Positions 28,335 through 38,741 of a stretch of DNA of 64,000 nucleotides are shown here, piece after piece. Numbering within the stretch: position 1 is the first letter of the stretch; each line of letters begins with the position of its first letter. Below the pieces are notes generated by a model. That model saw nothing but the letters and a program-made list of their open reading frames with translations, had not been told where the DNA came from and did not search any database. A program made the translations under genes and the position numbers. The DNA is from Saccharomycopsis fibuligera x Saccharomycopsis cf. fibuligera (Eukaryota; Ascomycota; Saccharomycetes; Ascoideales; Saccharomycopsidaceae), in NCBI GenBank assembly GCA_001936135.1, contig CP012810.1, forward strand, positions 2,976,001 through 3,040,000, given 5' to 3'.

Positions 28335-29644
28335 ATGAAAATCGACTATTTAATCAGAAGTTATCGTTATTTTTCTATTTAGTTTTACTTGGTTAATATA
28401 TCATCGCTTGATATACCAATCAGCCTTACTACATGGAGGTCGTCCATACCGGTCCATTTGATTTCTTCTTTCAAGTTCTCATTCAGAGCTGTTGCTGCCG
28501 TTATTCTTTACACTTGCATTTCTATATCTGCACGTTCACTCTCAGCATCCATTGCTGATGTTACTGCACCCTTGCTCGAGTCTATTACTGAAATCTCAAC
28601 TTCTTTGGCTCATTCACTGACCAGCGCTACCGTGTCCGCTACCACAACCACTATTGATGTCTCAGAAACCGTTAGAATCACTGCTCTGTTTCTCACGACG
28701 ACCACTCTTGCATCATCAACTTTTGAATGGTTGATGGATCAAGTCGATCACTTGGATTGATCACAGTTTTTCGACTTTTTCGAGAAAGCTATCATACATT
28801 CATGGACTACACTGTTGGTGATTTTCTAGTTTTCCTTTTCAACTGTGTACGTCGCGTTGTTCACATGTTGATGTTTCAAACTTCATTGCATGATTTAAAT
28901 CTTTACCTATTTGGATGCGTCATTTGTTACTACCTCTGCAAGTTTCTGCGTCTGCCGTCATCTTCGATAATCAAGGCTTCTAACGTCATCATCAACAACT
29001 ATCTTAGCGAAACCACTCCTCCACATCGTGTTGCGTCTCGTGAAACCAAAGGCTCATCTTCTCCCACAAGGTCTTCCTGGTTAGGAAGCTTTCTATTCTC
29101 AGCTAACCAAACACCAATCGAGATTACCGCGCATGCTACTACTCGACAACACTATGGTTTAAAAAAATTTCTTATTCTAGAGTCTACCTCTGCATTCCTC
29201 GACCTGCTCTTACCGCAAATTCGCAATAAACCGTTCGATTTTCACCTGCTTCTTCGTGAACTTCGTTATCTCAATTCGTCACACCCGCTTGTTATCTACT
29301 TGTCAAGACGGGCTGATAATATGAAGAACCTGATCACTCTCAAGAGAACTGTTCTAAACTTCAATATCACCACCGAAGAGCTTCACAGTCGCCGAAACGC
29401 CGCCGTCAATCGCATGACTGCCGAAGAAGAAGTCTTATCAACGAGAACCTCAATCTCCAGATAAGCCGTCTTTTCCAGATAACACAAATGCATTTTCCAC
29501 CGCCGGCAAGACCGCTTCCTCTATTGCCAAGGTCCTCTATACTGATGACCAACGCGGAGAACTTCCTTCCACAACTGTGTTTTTCGTCAACAGAGTTAAA
29601 GCTACCGCCATCTTAGATCAAGCTAGTCAATTGTCGAATTCAAC
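28335..29644 (+). pseudogene. Decayed unrecognised coding block, about three frames
   Basis: About 1.3 kb in which protein-like sequence continues across different reading frames with roughly two to three breaks, so it is no longer one open gene. Parts: a Ser/Thr-rich, partly hydrophobic segment at the left; a middle segment with hydrophobic, possibly membrane-spanning stretches (LYLFGCVICYYLC) and then a soluble part with FHLLLRELRYLNS and ADNMKNLITLKRT; and a right segment with TAGKTASSIAKVLYTDD. Codon use is odd: CGT/CGC/CGA for Arg and at least six CTG, almost always where Leu makes sense, in contrast to nearby genes. This suggests an origin outside the local gene set, for example a transferred gene or a mobile-element gene. 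No polymerase, integrase or capsid motif was recognised, so I do not name a family. Confidence 0.45.
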
Positions 29645-30523
29645 ATCATAACTATCCATTATTGGTGAGATTATAAAACTGCTGTGCACGTGGCAAGCTG
29701 AGACCTTCTTCCTGCGAAGCGCTGCTGGTACAAAACCAAATCGAAGCGATGATGCATGCCAACGCAATGCTTGTACTATGGATCTTGGTGGTAAAGCAGA
29801 GACGCATGCTTCTGTGAGTTTTGCCAGTTTCCTGCTTACCGTTGCAAAGGGTGCGAAAATGAGCGTAAAATAATTGACCACATGACTGTTACACTTGTGA
29901 ATTATTATGTATATATATGCATAATAGCGTGCCTAAATGTAATATAATGCGAAAATCACTATCTCTCCCTTTTTCTTAAAGTTGGCCCTGTTAGTTGTGC
30001 CTGTTGTTTTTGATTTTTTTTTCTTTGGCCTTACGGTGATTTGTGGTGTGTACACATGTTCCTCCGCGTCCTTCACTCCTTTTGCTTTGATTCCATTCCC
30101 TGTCTCCGTCTCTGCCATCCTTTCTTGTGCTTCTTTAATCCTTCGTTGCTCTCTTGTTTTGTCTTTGACCGATATTTGAGTTACCTTTTGTGGGAAACCC
30201 TTTCCTTCTCATAAGCTATTGTGAATGCGAGCCTAGAAGATATAGAGGAAAAAAAAAACCAAAGCATTAGATAGATCAAAAAAAAAAAAAAATTACCTAT
30301 CTCTAAGCTGCTGTGGATTTTGCTGAATATATAAGATTACAGTCTTTAAACCGGTTAGTCCCAAATACCTAGATTCAGTGAAACAAAAATTTTTCCAGCG
30401 TTTTAACGAACTCATACTACTTTCATTCAAAATCTTGCAAACATTTTATATGCGACTTGATTCGAATACCTCATAGCTCCCAACCAAACTTAACAAAAGA
30501 TTATATCACAGATATAAGCAGAA
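29645..30523. other. Intergenic, promoter of the coiled-coil protein gene
   Basis: A TATATATGC stretch at about 29911 and a TATATAAG box at about 30327-30334 (about 190 bp before the ATG at 30524). Two A runs at 30249-30258 and 30280-30292. No supported frame. Confidence 0.4.
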
Positions 30524-31744
30524 ATGGCTAGCTCCACCGATTATTCGAAAGCCTCCCAGAAAAGCTTCATGAATGGTAAAATGAGCAGCAAGAAATACAT
30601 AGAGTCTCTTTTGGATGACAGTGAAGCCAACGAACTGTCAAACCTTGATGAAGAAATCGACTCGGTAAGAGATACAAATACGTCTCACGAAATTTCCGAT
30701 GCGTTTTCTCCCGCCTCCATTTCTTCATCAACATTCAACAATAACACGAATGGCACCTATCCAAAGGCTAGTAATAGAGGCCACTTGCGCAGTGACTCTA
30801 CAGGCTCCTCTTATTCACATAAGAAAAAAGAAGGCGTCAGTAATAGTATAAAAGCATTGCAAGACAAGATAAAAAAAGGTTTAGATCTCAATGAGCCAGA
30901 AGAAAGTACTAAGTCTCCAACAATATCAGTCAAAAGTTATAGAGCTAACTTTGAAAAGCATAACCACATCAAGTCTCCTCCTCCTAGATCTGCTGAAACC
31001 AGTCCAAAAATCGAGAAAATCAAACTCAAGCCAATTTCTGATATGCAGATAGATAGTAAACCTATTCAAGTTAAAGAAAACAGATATGCAGCGCCCGACA
31101 CATCTTATGAATCGGTTAATCCATTCACTTCGGATTTAGCTGAAGATAAATCTTTTCACTACAACAACACAAGTATTACCAGCATTGGAAGCACAGCTCC
31201 TCCTGTACCACCCCACCAAGTGCTTCGTGAACAAAAAACAACCATTTCCTCAGATAATGCAACAAACAGTTACTTTCAACCAGCATCGCAATTGAGAGCC
31301 CAAGGATCTTCTGAATCTTTAGCTCTGTCGATTATAAGCAACAAGAAAAAACACATTGTACCACAATTCAAAGTTGTCAAAAAAAAATCAGCTTCACAGC
31401 TTGATGTTCCATCACCAAATGGTTCCATTACCTCTGCTGAGCTTCATCACCATACACATGAATTAAAGCAGCTTCAACTAATTGACCGTGAAATCTCTAA
31501 GAAAATCAAAAAGATAAAATCAGAGATCAAGTTTATCGAGGATAATTTGCCTCCCAACCCATGTATTCATGATTTCCAATCAAGAAAAAAGTTAGCTAGT
31601 GCCAAAGAAACTTTGGAGAAAAGTTTGGAGTTTTGGGAGAAGAAAAAGTATGAAAATGGTATCAGCTTTTCCAAATTAACCAGAAAAGTGGTTTATTCAG
31701 GAGGTGAGGAAGTGACTACCTTTTTCTCTGGAAGAAACGAGTAG
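30524..31744 (+). CDS. Unknown 406-aa protein with C-terminal coiled coil
   Basis: First ATG at 30524 (MASSTDYSKAS). Residues 1-300 are Ser/Asn/Lys-rich and look disordered, with many SP and TP sites (KSPTISVKS, IKSPPPRSAETSPK) that suggest control by CDK or MAP kinase, and a PPVPP proline patch. Residues 320-375 form a predicted coiled coil (LKQLQLIDREISKKIKKIKSEIKFIEDNLPP). The last 30 residues (ISFSKLTRKVVYSGGEEVTTF) look folded and may be the conserved part. The layout recalls fungal bud-neck or polarity adaptors, but I do not recognise the family. Followed by a long T-rich 3' region. Confidence 0.8.
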   Translation: MASSTDYSKASQKSFMNGKMSSKKYIESLLDDSEANELSNLDEEIDSVRDTNTSHEISDAFSPASISSSTFNNNTNGTYPKASNRGHLRSDSTGSSYSHKKKEGVSNSIKALQDKIKKGLDLNEPEESTKSPTISVKSYRANFEKHNHIKSPPPRSAETSPKIEKIKLKPISDMQIDSKPIQVKENRYAAPDTSYESVNPFTSDLAEDKSFHYNNTSITSIGSTAPPVPPHQVLREQKTTISSDNATNSYFQPASQLRAQGSSESLALSIISNKKKHIVPQFKVVKKKSASQLDVPSPNGSITSAELHHHTHELKQLQLIDREISKKIKKIKSEIKFIEDNLPPNPCIHDFQSRKKLASAKETLEKSLEFWEKKKYENGISFSKLTRKVVYSGGEEVTTFFSGRNE

Positions 31745-32989
31745 GTGCAAGTTGTCACTGTTGCTAAAGCTAGTTGTTTGTTTATTGTTCCGTTTATCCA
31801 TTTTCAGTTTTTCCCTTTTCCCTAAAATCAATATTTTTGATACCTATATTTTTTCTTCTTTTGCCTTGATTTTTTTTTTTTGCAAAATCTACTTTTTTTC
31901 TAAACATTTTCAGTTTCTAGCCAATATTAACCCTTTTATATTTCATGCACTTTAGACCTGCTTTGTCCTAATCTTTTCTTTTTTCTTTCTTTCTTGCCTT
32001 TTACTTTGCGTGATACTTTATTCTTTTATCAATACTGTATATTTCCTTATTCCCTTATACTCTTTCTTAGACAACCAATCTCAACTCCGCTTTATCAAAT
32101 GTTCAGTGTGGTTAGCCGCTCACATGGGAGTCATGATACTATTCACAGTGTTTTGACCATTTAACTAGCTACTTTTCTTCATTGAAAAAGAGCCTCTTAT
32201 TCCCAATTTGCGGTTTTCACTCACTAAATATTCATATTTCAATGTTTCAAATCAATGTTCTGTATGCTTTTGCTTTTCAAATTTGCGTTTTTCTTCTCAA
32301 GTTTTGTTTTTTAATCACTAGAATTATTCTGTTTACTTTCAGATTTATTGCTTTTTTAAGTTTTTCCATTGTTTTGATTTAACTTTTTCTTTTTATTTTG
32401 TTCTTTGTACTTTTTTTTTTTTTTTTTTTTTCAAGAAACGAGCTTCAAATTTACCATAAAATTGCCTTTGTGGCCGCACATATTGTAAGCTTGTGTACCT
32501 GCGTATCAATGCGCAGAATCAGCATAGCAAAGTACAGTAACAGCTACAGCTTTTTCTTTGGAATGCCGAGTAACATGCGCACCTAGTTTCGGTAAGCTAA
32601 CAGCTTAGGTCTGTCTGACATAATAATATATAGCATAGAGTCTAAGAAGTTAAGATTGTAACAAACCTAAAAGCATTTACAACAAAAAAAAGTAAAATTA
32701 GTAGCAAAAGATAAAAGAAAAATAAGCAGTATTTTTTTGATAATAAACACAGTATTGAGACACTGGGAAACCAAAAAGAGGTGCAAGTGGAAATGAAGAA
32801 AGAAACGAAATATAAAATGATGTGTAGTAAAAAGATGTCAAACTATACAAGAAAGATCGAAAAAAACCATCTATTGTATTAACGAAAGTTCCGAAAAAAA
32901 TCACACTCTTCAGAGAACAAATGTTCGTAGAAATGAAAATTGAAAAGGTAAAAAAAATCGATGTAAATATAAATTATTAACTTTGTTTC
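31745..32989. other. Convergent 3' region, T-rich on the left, A-rich on the right
   Basis: 1.25 kb between convergent genes. It has strong T bias on the plus strand up to about 32440 (including a T24-like run at about 32411-32432), switching to A bias after 32640, the pattern of two opposed 3' regions. No supported gene. Confidence 0.45.
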
Positions 32990-35900
32990 CTAATTGAAGA
33001 TCCGGTCATTACGAAGTTGGATTAGCTCTCTAATTCCCACAACATAATACTTATAGTATTTGACTGTTTTAGCAAGATTTTGTTTGCGGTCCGGTTCCTC
33101 TTTAACTTTGACTTCACCAGTGCGGGAATTTTTGGATTTTCTAGTGACGAGAAGCTTATTTTTAAAGAAATGCAAATTTGGCACCACCGCTTCTCTAACG
33201 ACACGACTATTAATCCAGCTATCAGTTGCACGTAAAACTGTCATACTTTTAAGGGAATCTTTCACTATTCTTCTAGTTGTTGGATTTTTGTCTAATGGAT
33301 ACCATTTATATTCCGTATTTTCAGAGCGTATTATTGCTTCATTATTGAAATTGGTTAGCGTGAGATCAAACCCAAACTCAAATGCAACATCTTCTTCGTC
33401 GTCTTCTCTATCTTCAGAGTTCTCATCTTCGCCAATATGGGTAGCATCGTAATCCTCCTCTTCGTCTTCGTCTTCGTCTTCCTCGTCCTCATCTTCCACA
33501 TCTTCTACATCTTCATCTTCCACATCTTCCACGTCTTCCGCATCCAAATCGCGGCCTTCACCTTCAGCATGTTCCTCTTCAAAACTATCCCGTTCAAGCT
33601 CTTTGCGAAGTTCTTTACCTTCCTCAGTAACTTCGCTGTCTGCAAGAGTTAGATTAAAGCTCTGGTCAAGGACAACGGTTAAATTTGGGAAAATATTATT
33701 GTCTTTCTCAAAAATTTCCAATTCACCTATTGACTTTTTGTCAATCAATCCAAACACTTTCTCAAATGAAACCTCGGACCGAGTTGGTGATACATTGTGT
33801 ATTCCGGAATTGGTACCGGATGTCATACTTGCTGCAGAATTAGCTCTATATTTGAAATCACCCAAAATTTGTGCCAAGTTTCCATCAAACAGACCGGCAC
33901 CATTATTATGATTCATATGATTATGTACAGAGTTACCAATGTACTTATTATTATTAGCGTTCGAATCAATAGTAAACTTGGAGCTAGCTGAATTAGATCT
34001 CTCTCTGCTTTTTATAGACATTCTTGGTGACATTTGAGGAACCAAAGGAGGATGAGGAAAAATTTGAGGGGTTGGAGTCAAATAGTGATTTGATCTTGCC
34101 AAATGAAGTTTATTAAGTGAGTTGGAACGCTCTCTAGAATTGCCAAAAGCAGCTGTCTTCAAAAGCGGTGACGAAGGGCTTCTGGTTGGACTTACTGGAG
34201 GGCTGACTGGCTCACTTGTTCTGGTTTGAGGAATGTGAATAGGTAGAGAGTTCTCACATTGCAATTTGGGTGGCTTTGAACCAGACTCTTCAGAAGCATA
34301 TTTATTTGTCTTAACCACTTTCGTAGGTATTTGAGGTGAGCTTATACTAATGCCTTTGTTAATCGGCTTTTGAGTCAATATTTCAACAGTATTGCCTATA
34401 TTCGTGAGTGGTGAAACTTCATCAACTTGAGATTCCGCAGAAAGTTTGCTTTTTCCATTATCCTTTGTGAATGAATTATTGCTAGTAAAAGATCTGAAAA
34501 GTTTTGGAGCTGAGTTCGAATTGCTTCTTTTCCTTACAAAGCTACCAATGCTGCTTTGTTGTTTAGGGTAAGAAGGTTTTTGGGTGGTTGGAGGGTCAAA
34601 CTCAGATAGAAAGTAATTCACAATAGCGGAGTTCTTAGCGCGTAATCTACCAATCTGTTGTTGTCTTTCATCTATACCACTATTTGAAGGCGTGCCGTCG
34701 TATACAAACGAGCCACCATCACTATTACTAAAAATACTTGATTGACGTCGGTGATCACGACTGCCTGTATCACTTTGATGACCTTGAGATACTGAACTGG
34801 TGGCAGTATTCCTTCTGGAGCGGTTTAAGAATTCATTTGCCGAGCTCAAGGCTCTAGATCTCAACCGCTTTCTTTTATTCTTCTTCTTGGCATGTCTGCG
34901 TCTCCTGCGGCGTCTTCTTGATGGCACGTTGTTGAATTTAGGCATTTCTCTAACTTGTAAATCTAAAGATACGTCAATACCATTTACTATTGCATTATAC
35001 CAGTTTATAAGTTCATTTAAATATTTAAAATTGATTAAAAGTTGATATACCTCTAGACGAAGTCTTAGAATATTATTTGTGTTCACGTCGGTATCCGGGC
35101 AGTGTTGTACTCCAAAAATTGAACTAATTAACAGCTGCTCTTTTTTTGAGACGTAAAAATCATTGGCAAGCCCAATTTTTCCGTACTGAAGCGAAAATGT
35201 TCTAATTAATTGAGACTCAGACAAAAAATAACGTGGGTTTTTGATGACCTTTTTGAGAATGGCATAACTATTCAAATTTAAGATTGGGGAAGGAGGATTA
35301 CTTTTTTTGCGAGACTGTTGATTTAAATCACTCACTGAGCTTAAATTTATGTTCTTAAAAAGGCCAGACTTTTTAGCACCTTTTTCAAGCTTGCTTTTAA
35401 GTTTCAGCTTTTCTTGATTACCATGATATTTATTATAATGAGCACAAAACTGGGCGCCAGAACCTAAAGGCAATACACCATTGTTGAAATTAATTGCGTC
35501 AAACATATCAACGCCTTCAAAGTTCTTGTGAGTAGAGTCATAAAAGGCTTCTTTGAACTTAGGATCATTATAATATTTCTCTTTGTCTTCATTTATCTCC
35601 TTCACCAATACTCTTTCATTTAGAAAGCTTATTTCATGATTGTGAAAATGACTGAGATCAATCCTGTATAAGTTAAATTGAGTGGAATTAAGTTCTATAA
35701 CCACTAGCTTCCACTTATTATTATCCATGACTTCATTGAAAAGGCTGCTATCATTGATTATGTCAATCAACTGGTTTTTTTCAAACTTTATCAATGCGAC
35801 AGCAAGCTTATATTTTGTTGGTGCGTAAGACGGCAAATGCGACTGCTTGTTTAGGTTTGAGTCAAAATAATACTCTACCTCTTCAGGTTTCTTAAAAAAT

Positions 35901-37066
35901 AAACTGTGCTGAAAAGGGTCGATATGACGTTGTTCCGATAATGTTTGATATGTTGGTAAAGAATTTTCATTTTCAAGACTCTCCATCATCTCCTCATAAG
36001 TGGGTATAGGATGTGAGCTTAAGAAACCTTTAGATTGCGACGACTTTGGACTTATGTTGTTAGCAGATTTGGAAAGATTATTTGGTACTACCAAATTATT
36101 TTCTTTTGTAGTGGAACTGGCTGTGGATTCTGTAAACTTTCGGCTATTTTCACCTGTAAAATCAAAGCTATCGTTTTCGGCTAATACTTTTGGAGAATCG
36201 AAAACTTCTTTTGTATACGCAACACTATCAAAAAAATTTTCGTTTGTTTCACTGCTGATGTCGGATAAAGTATCATTAATTGCCTTGCATTCGTTACTGA
36301 GTTCAGCTATCCGAGGCGTTTCACAGTTATTATTAATACTACCTTTAGAGAAGTTATCCGTAGAGGTTCCGGGTGTTGTAGATACCGTGTTTTGGTTACT
36401 AATATGAACACTCAGACCATTTGCTGTACCGGCTGTGCTATTGGAATCAAGATTTGATATTTGATTTGTAAGGCAGCAGTTCTTGTCCACGTTCCGTGTT
36501 GCTTCGAGAAGCTCACTCGATAGTCCAGCGTTCCTGTTCGACGCTATCGTCATAGCATCGCAACTGCTTTTGTGCAGTATATTTTGAAGCTTTTCATTTT
36601 TTAGGCTATGTTGATTTTCTAATACTAACTCTCCAATACTCAGGAGTCGAATATTTGTATTGCTATAGGAAATGTGCTCTTTCAGAATTTGGCGCTGAGA
36701 ACCGTCTTCTGTATCAGCGCTTAAAAAAAGCGGGTCCTTAGCTTGTTGTGGATGCTGCTGTTGAAGGTCCTGCTGTACTTTTGCTTTTAATTTCTGGGAC
36801 TTATCATCACCGGTAAACTCAGAGCGAAAGTATTTGTAGACAGAGTCCGTTGATGCCTGAAAAGGTATTTTAAAAAGCTTTGAAGATAAGATGCTTTTTG
36901 AGTTTTTTGAAACGTTATCATTCTTAGCAGTGGTAGTTTGCTTAGATTTGGAAGAAATGAAACTGCTATTATCACTGTTATTGTTGGCATTTTGATTATC
37001 ATCTGGAGAGCTAGGCTTGTTCAACCCGTGAGAAATAAGGTTTCTTGACAAAGACGATATCAGCAT
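32990..37066 (-). CDS. PH-domain-like protein of the YHR131C/YNL144C family, 1358 aa
   Basis: A large protein with a disordered Ser/Asn-rich N-terminus (1-370). A conserved block follows: LPTYQTLSEQR, LPSYAPTKYKLAVALIKFEKN, KWKLVVIELNSTQFNLYRID (PH-fold start), ESQLIRTFSLQYGKIGLA, LRLRLEVYQLLINFKYLN and LINWYNAIVNGIDVSLDLQ (C-terminal helix of the split PH domain), then LQVREMPKFNNVPSRRRRRR. The Arg run is followed by a Lys/Arg region to about 760. A Ser/Pro-rich region with many SPxxSP sites and a strongly acidic tract (EDVEDVEDEDEEDEDED) come next. The last 120 residues (KWYPLDKNPTTRRIVKDSL) form a second conserved block. This order matches the paired Saccharomyces PH proteins YHR131C and YNL144C, of unknown function. 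The C-terminal block is expected in this family. Confidence 0.82.
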   Translation of the reverse strand: MLISSLSRNLISHGLNKPSSPDDNQNANNNSDNSSFISSKSKQTTTAKNDNVSKNSKSILSSKLFKIPFQASTDSVYKYFRSEFTGDDKSQKLKAKVQQDLQQQHPQQAKDPLFLSADTEDGSQRQILKEHISYSNTNIRLLSIGELVLENQHSLKNEKLQNILHKSSCDAMTIASNRNAGLSSELLEATRNVDKNCCLTNQISNLDSNSTAGTANGLSVHISNQNTVSTTPGTSTDNFSKGSINNNCETPRIAELSNECKAINDTLSDISSETNENFFDSVAYTKEVFDSPKVLAENDSFDFTGENSRKFTESTASSTTKENNLVVPNNLSKSANNISPKSSQSKGFLSSHPIPTYEEMMESLENENSLPTYQTLSEQRHIDPFQHSLFFKKPEEVEYYFDSNLNKQSHLPSYAPTKYKLAVALIKFEKNQLIDIINDSSLFNEVMDNNKWKLVVIELNSTQFNLYRIDLSHFHNHEISFLNERVLVKEINEDKEKYYNDPKFKEAFYDSTHKNFEGVDMFDAINFNNGVLPLGSGAQFCAHYNKYHGNQEKLKLKSKLEKGAKKSGLFKNINLSSVSDLNQQSRKKSNPPSPILNLNSYAILKKVIKNPRYFLSESQLIRTFSLQYGKIGLANDFYVSKKEQLLISSIFGVQHCPDTDVNTNNILRLRLEVYQLLINFKYLNELINWYNAIVNGIDVSLDLQVREMPKFNNVPSRRRRRRRRHAKKKNKRKRLRSRALSSANEFLNRSRRNTATSSVSQGHQSDTGSRDHRRQSSIFSNSDGGSFVYDGTPSNSGIDERQQQIGRLRAKNSAIVNYFLSEFDPPTTQKPSYPKQQSSIGSFVRKRSNSNSAPKLFRSFTSNNSFTKDNGKSKLSAESQVDEVSPLTNIGNTVEILTQKPINKGISISSPQIPTKVVKTNKYASEESGSKPPKLQCENSLPIHIPQTRTSEPVSPPVSPTRSPSSPLLKTAAFGNSRERSNSLNKLHLARSNHYLTPTPQIFPHPPLVPQMSPRMSIKSRERSNSASSKFTIDSNANNNKYIGNSVHNHMNHNNGAGLFDGNLAQILGDFKYRANSAASMTSGTNSGIHNVSPTRSEVSFEKVFGLIDKKSIGELEIFEKDNNIFPNLTVVLDQSFNLTLADSEVTEEGKELRKELERDSFEEEHAEGEGRDLDAEDVEDVEDEDVEDVEDEDEEDEDEDEEEDYDATHIGEDENSEDREDDEEDVAFEFGFDLTLTNFNNEAIIRSENTEYKWYPLDKNPTTRRIVKDSLKSMTVLRATDSWINSRVVREAVVPNLHFFKNKLLVTRKSKNSRTGEVKVKEEPDRKQNLAKTVKYYKYYVVGIRELIQLRNDRIFN

Positions 37067-37961
37067 CTTAGTTGATTATGGTGGATTTAAGAGCGATGTA
37101 AAATTAAAGACAAAAACTAAAGAAAAGACGGATACTGGACATAGTCACGCAAGTATCGCAGATGATCTTCAGTAGCAAAAAAGTAATGAATAAAGGAGTA
37201 AAATAAACTGTTGGTAGGCAGAAAACAATATAACTATGAAAAGAGAAAAAAAGAGTTTTTGAAGCAGGAACAAGTGAATGCCAATAAACGGCTGAATAGC
37301 TTCCAAAAGCTCTAGATTTCGATGGTTCGTGGAGTAGTTTACCTGAGAAAAGTGTCCAGAATCATGATATTAGCAAGAAAATAGGCTCTAGAGCTGCGCT
37401 ACATTTGGGGGTAAGCCGGTCCCGAGGCTTCCTGCGCAGCTGGACCGTCATCAATTACGTAATTTTCGGGATGTGACTCCGGTGATCGCGTGACGCAGGT
37501 GTTTGCCTTCATGCGCCTTAGCATGCAGGTGCCAAAGTGGCAGGTTTTTGTATAGAGAACTGTAAGAAAATAATCAGAAAAACTTTTTGTGTATTCAAAG
37601 AAAATCAATAATATTTGTAACTAGTAATACAGTATATTGCGAATCATGGCAACATATGGGTAATAAAGAGCACACAATTGTAAGTGCAAAAGATGGCAAG
37701 TCTGGAATATTCAAGACAAGATCATCATAGAAGATATCATAAGTGAAAAAGTAGCCCATGAATATATCAAAGAGGCAAGAACGAAAAGTAACTTGAAACG
37801 AGAAATGTAAAAGGGAAAGGTATGTAAAAAATAAATAGCAAAGCGGAGTGAAAGAAAAGTTTGTTAAAAAACCAAAAACAAAAAAAAGCAAATAGAATGA
37901 AAAAAAAGCGAAAAAGAATTTATCACAATAAAAAAACGAGCAAGGGTATTGGGTATCAAAA
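37067..37961. other. Intergenic: promoter of the PH protein gene and 3' end of the secreted protein gene
   Basis: The gap between the secreted-protein stop (37962, leftward) and the PH gene start. The left half is the PH gene promoter; a GC-richer stretch lies at 37390-37530. The right half is A-rich on the plus strand, as for a leftward gene's 3' region. No supported frame. Confidence 0.4.
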
Positions 37962-38741
37962 TTAAGCCTGTGTGACAGTGACATACAAAGTACTTGTTGT
38001 TGTACTAGTTGTGCTGTAATCTATATCAGTTTCATCATCCTCATCACCAAAGTCGTAGTAAAAGTAGCAGGTACCGCTGGAAGAAGTTGAACTGAAAGGC
38101 GTAGCCAGAGAGTCAACAGAAGAGGTTATAGTAGAAAATGATTCAGACACAGAAGTTGTAGTTGATTCTGGGCTTGCAGTAGTGCTTTGTTTACTTGAGC
38201 TAGCAGCAGCCGTGTTACCGTCAGTTGAAGGTGTAGTTGAAGTGGTGCTTAAAACTTGATTTTGGCTGGAACTTGAGCCAGTTTCTGCTGGTGGACTTGA
38301 AGTTAAGGTAATCGTGGATGCAGAGCTTGAGCCGCTATCTGAAACACCTGAACTAGTTAAGGTGGTTGTAACGTCTGTAGAATCAATTTCTTTCAGAGTG
38401 CTAACTTCAACGCTGTTGCTCTGTTGGGAACTGCTCTCTTCAGGACTGCTCTCTTGAGTGGTTGCAGCCTGAGAACCGCTGCTTTCATCAGATGGAGGAC
38501 TTCCGTAACGGGTCACATATTTAGTTTTTCCTTTCACATGAATAGTTTGAGTCACTATTATCGTAGTGTAATAGCTGGTGTATGTGGTTGTAGAGCCCTG
38601 ATCGACACTGGTAACAGTAGAAGGAATAATAGAGGTAACACTGTCACTTTCAGTAACTAAACTGCTGTCATCATTAGCAACCGGAGCTGCATTGACTAAA
38701 GAGTTTAAAATTGAAAAGAGGATAAAGGTTAAACACTGCAT
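37962..38741 (-). CDS. Secreted Ser/Thr-rich cell-wall protein, 259 aa
   Basis: Signal peptide MQCLTFILFSILNSLVNAAP with a cut likely after NAA. Nearly all the rest is Ser/Thr, suited to O-mannosylation. Early in the mature part are the aromatic TYTSYYTTIIVTQTIHVKG and KYVTRYGSPPS. The C-terminus holds the only Cys of the mature protein (GTCYFYYDFGDEDDETDID) and ends STLYVTVTQA. No hydrophobic GPI tail is present, so it is secreted or wall-bound in another way. The T-x-Y-x-T-x-x-V-T-x-T phrases resemble those of several Candida wall proteins and Pry-like proteins. No orthologue recognised. Confidence 0.8.
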   Translation of the reverse strand: MQCLTFILFSILNSLVNAAPVANDDSSLVTESDSVTSIIPSTVTSVDQGSTTTYTSYYTTIIVTQTIHVKGKTKYVTRYGSPPSDESSGSQAATTQESSPEESSSQQSNSVEVSTLKEIDSTDVTTTLTSSGVSDSGSSSASTITLTSSPPAETGSSSSQNQVLSTTSTTPSTDGNTAAASSSKQSTTASPESTTTSVSESFSTITSSVDSLATPFSSTSSSGTCYFYYDFGDEDDETDIDYSTTSTTTSTLYVTVTQA

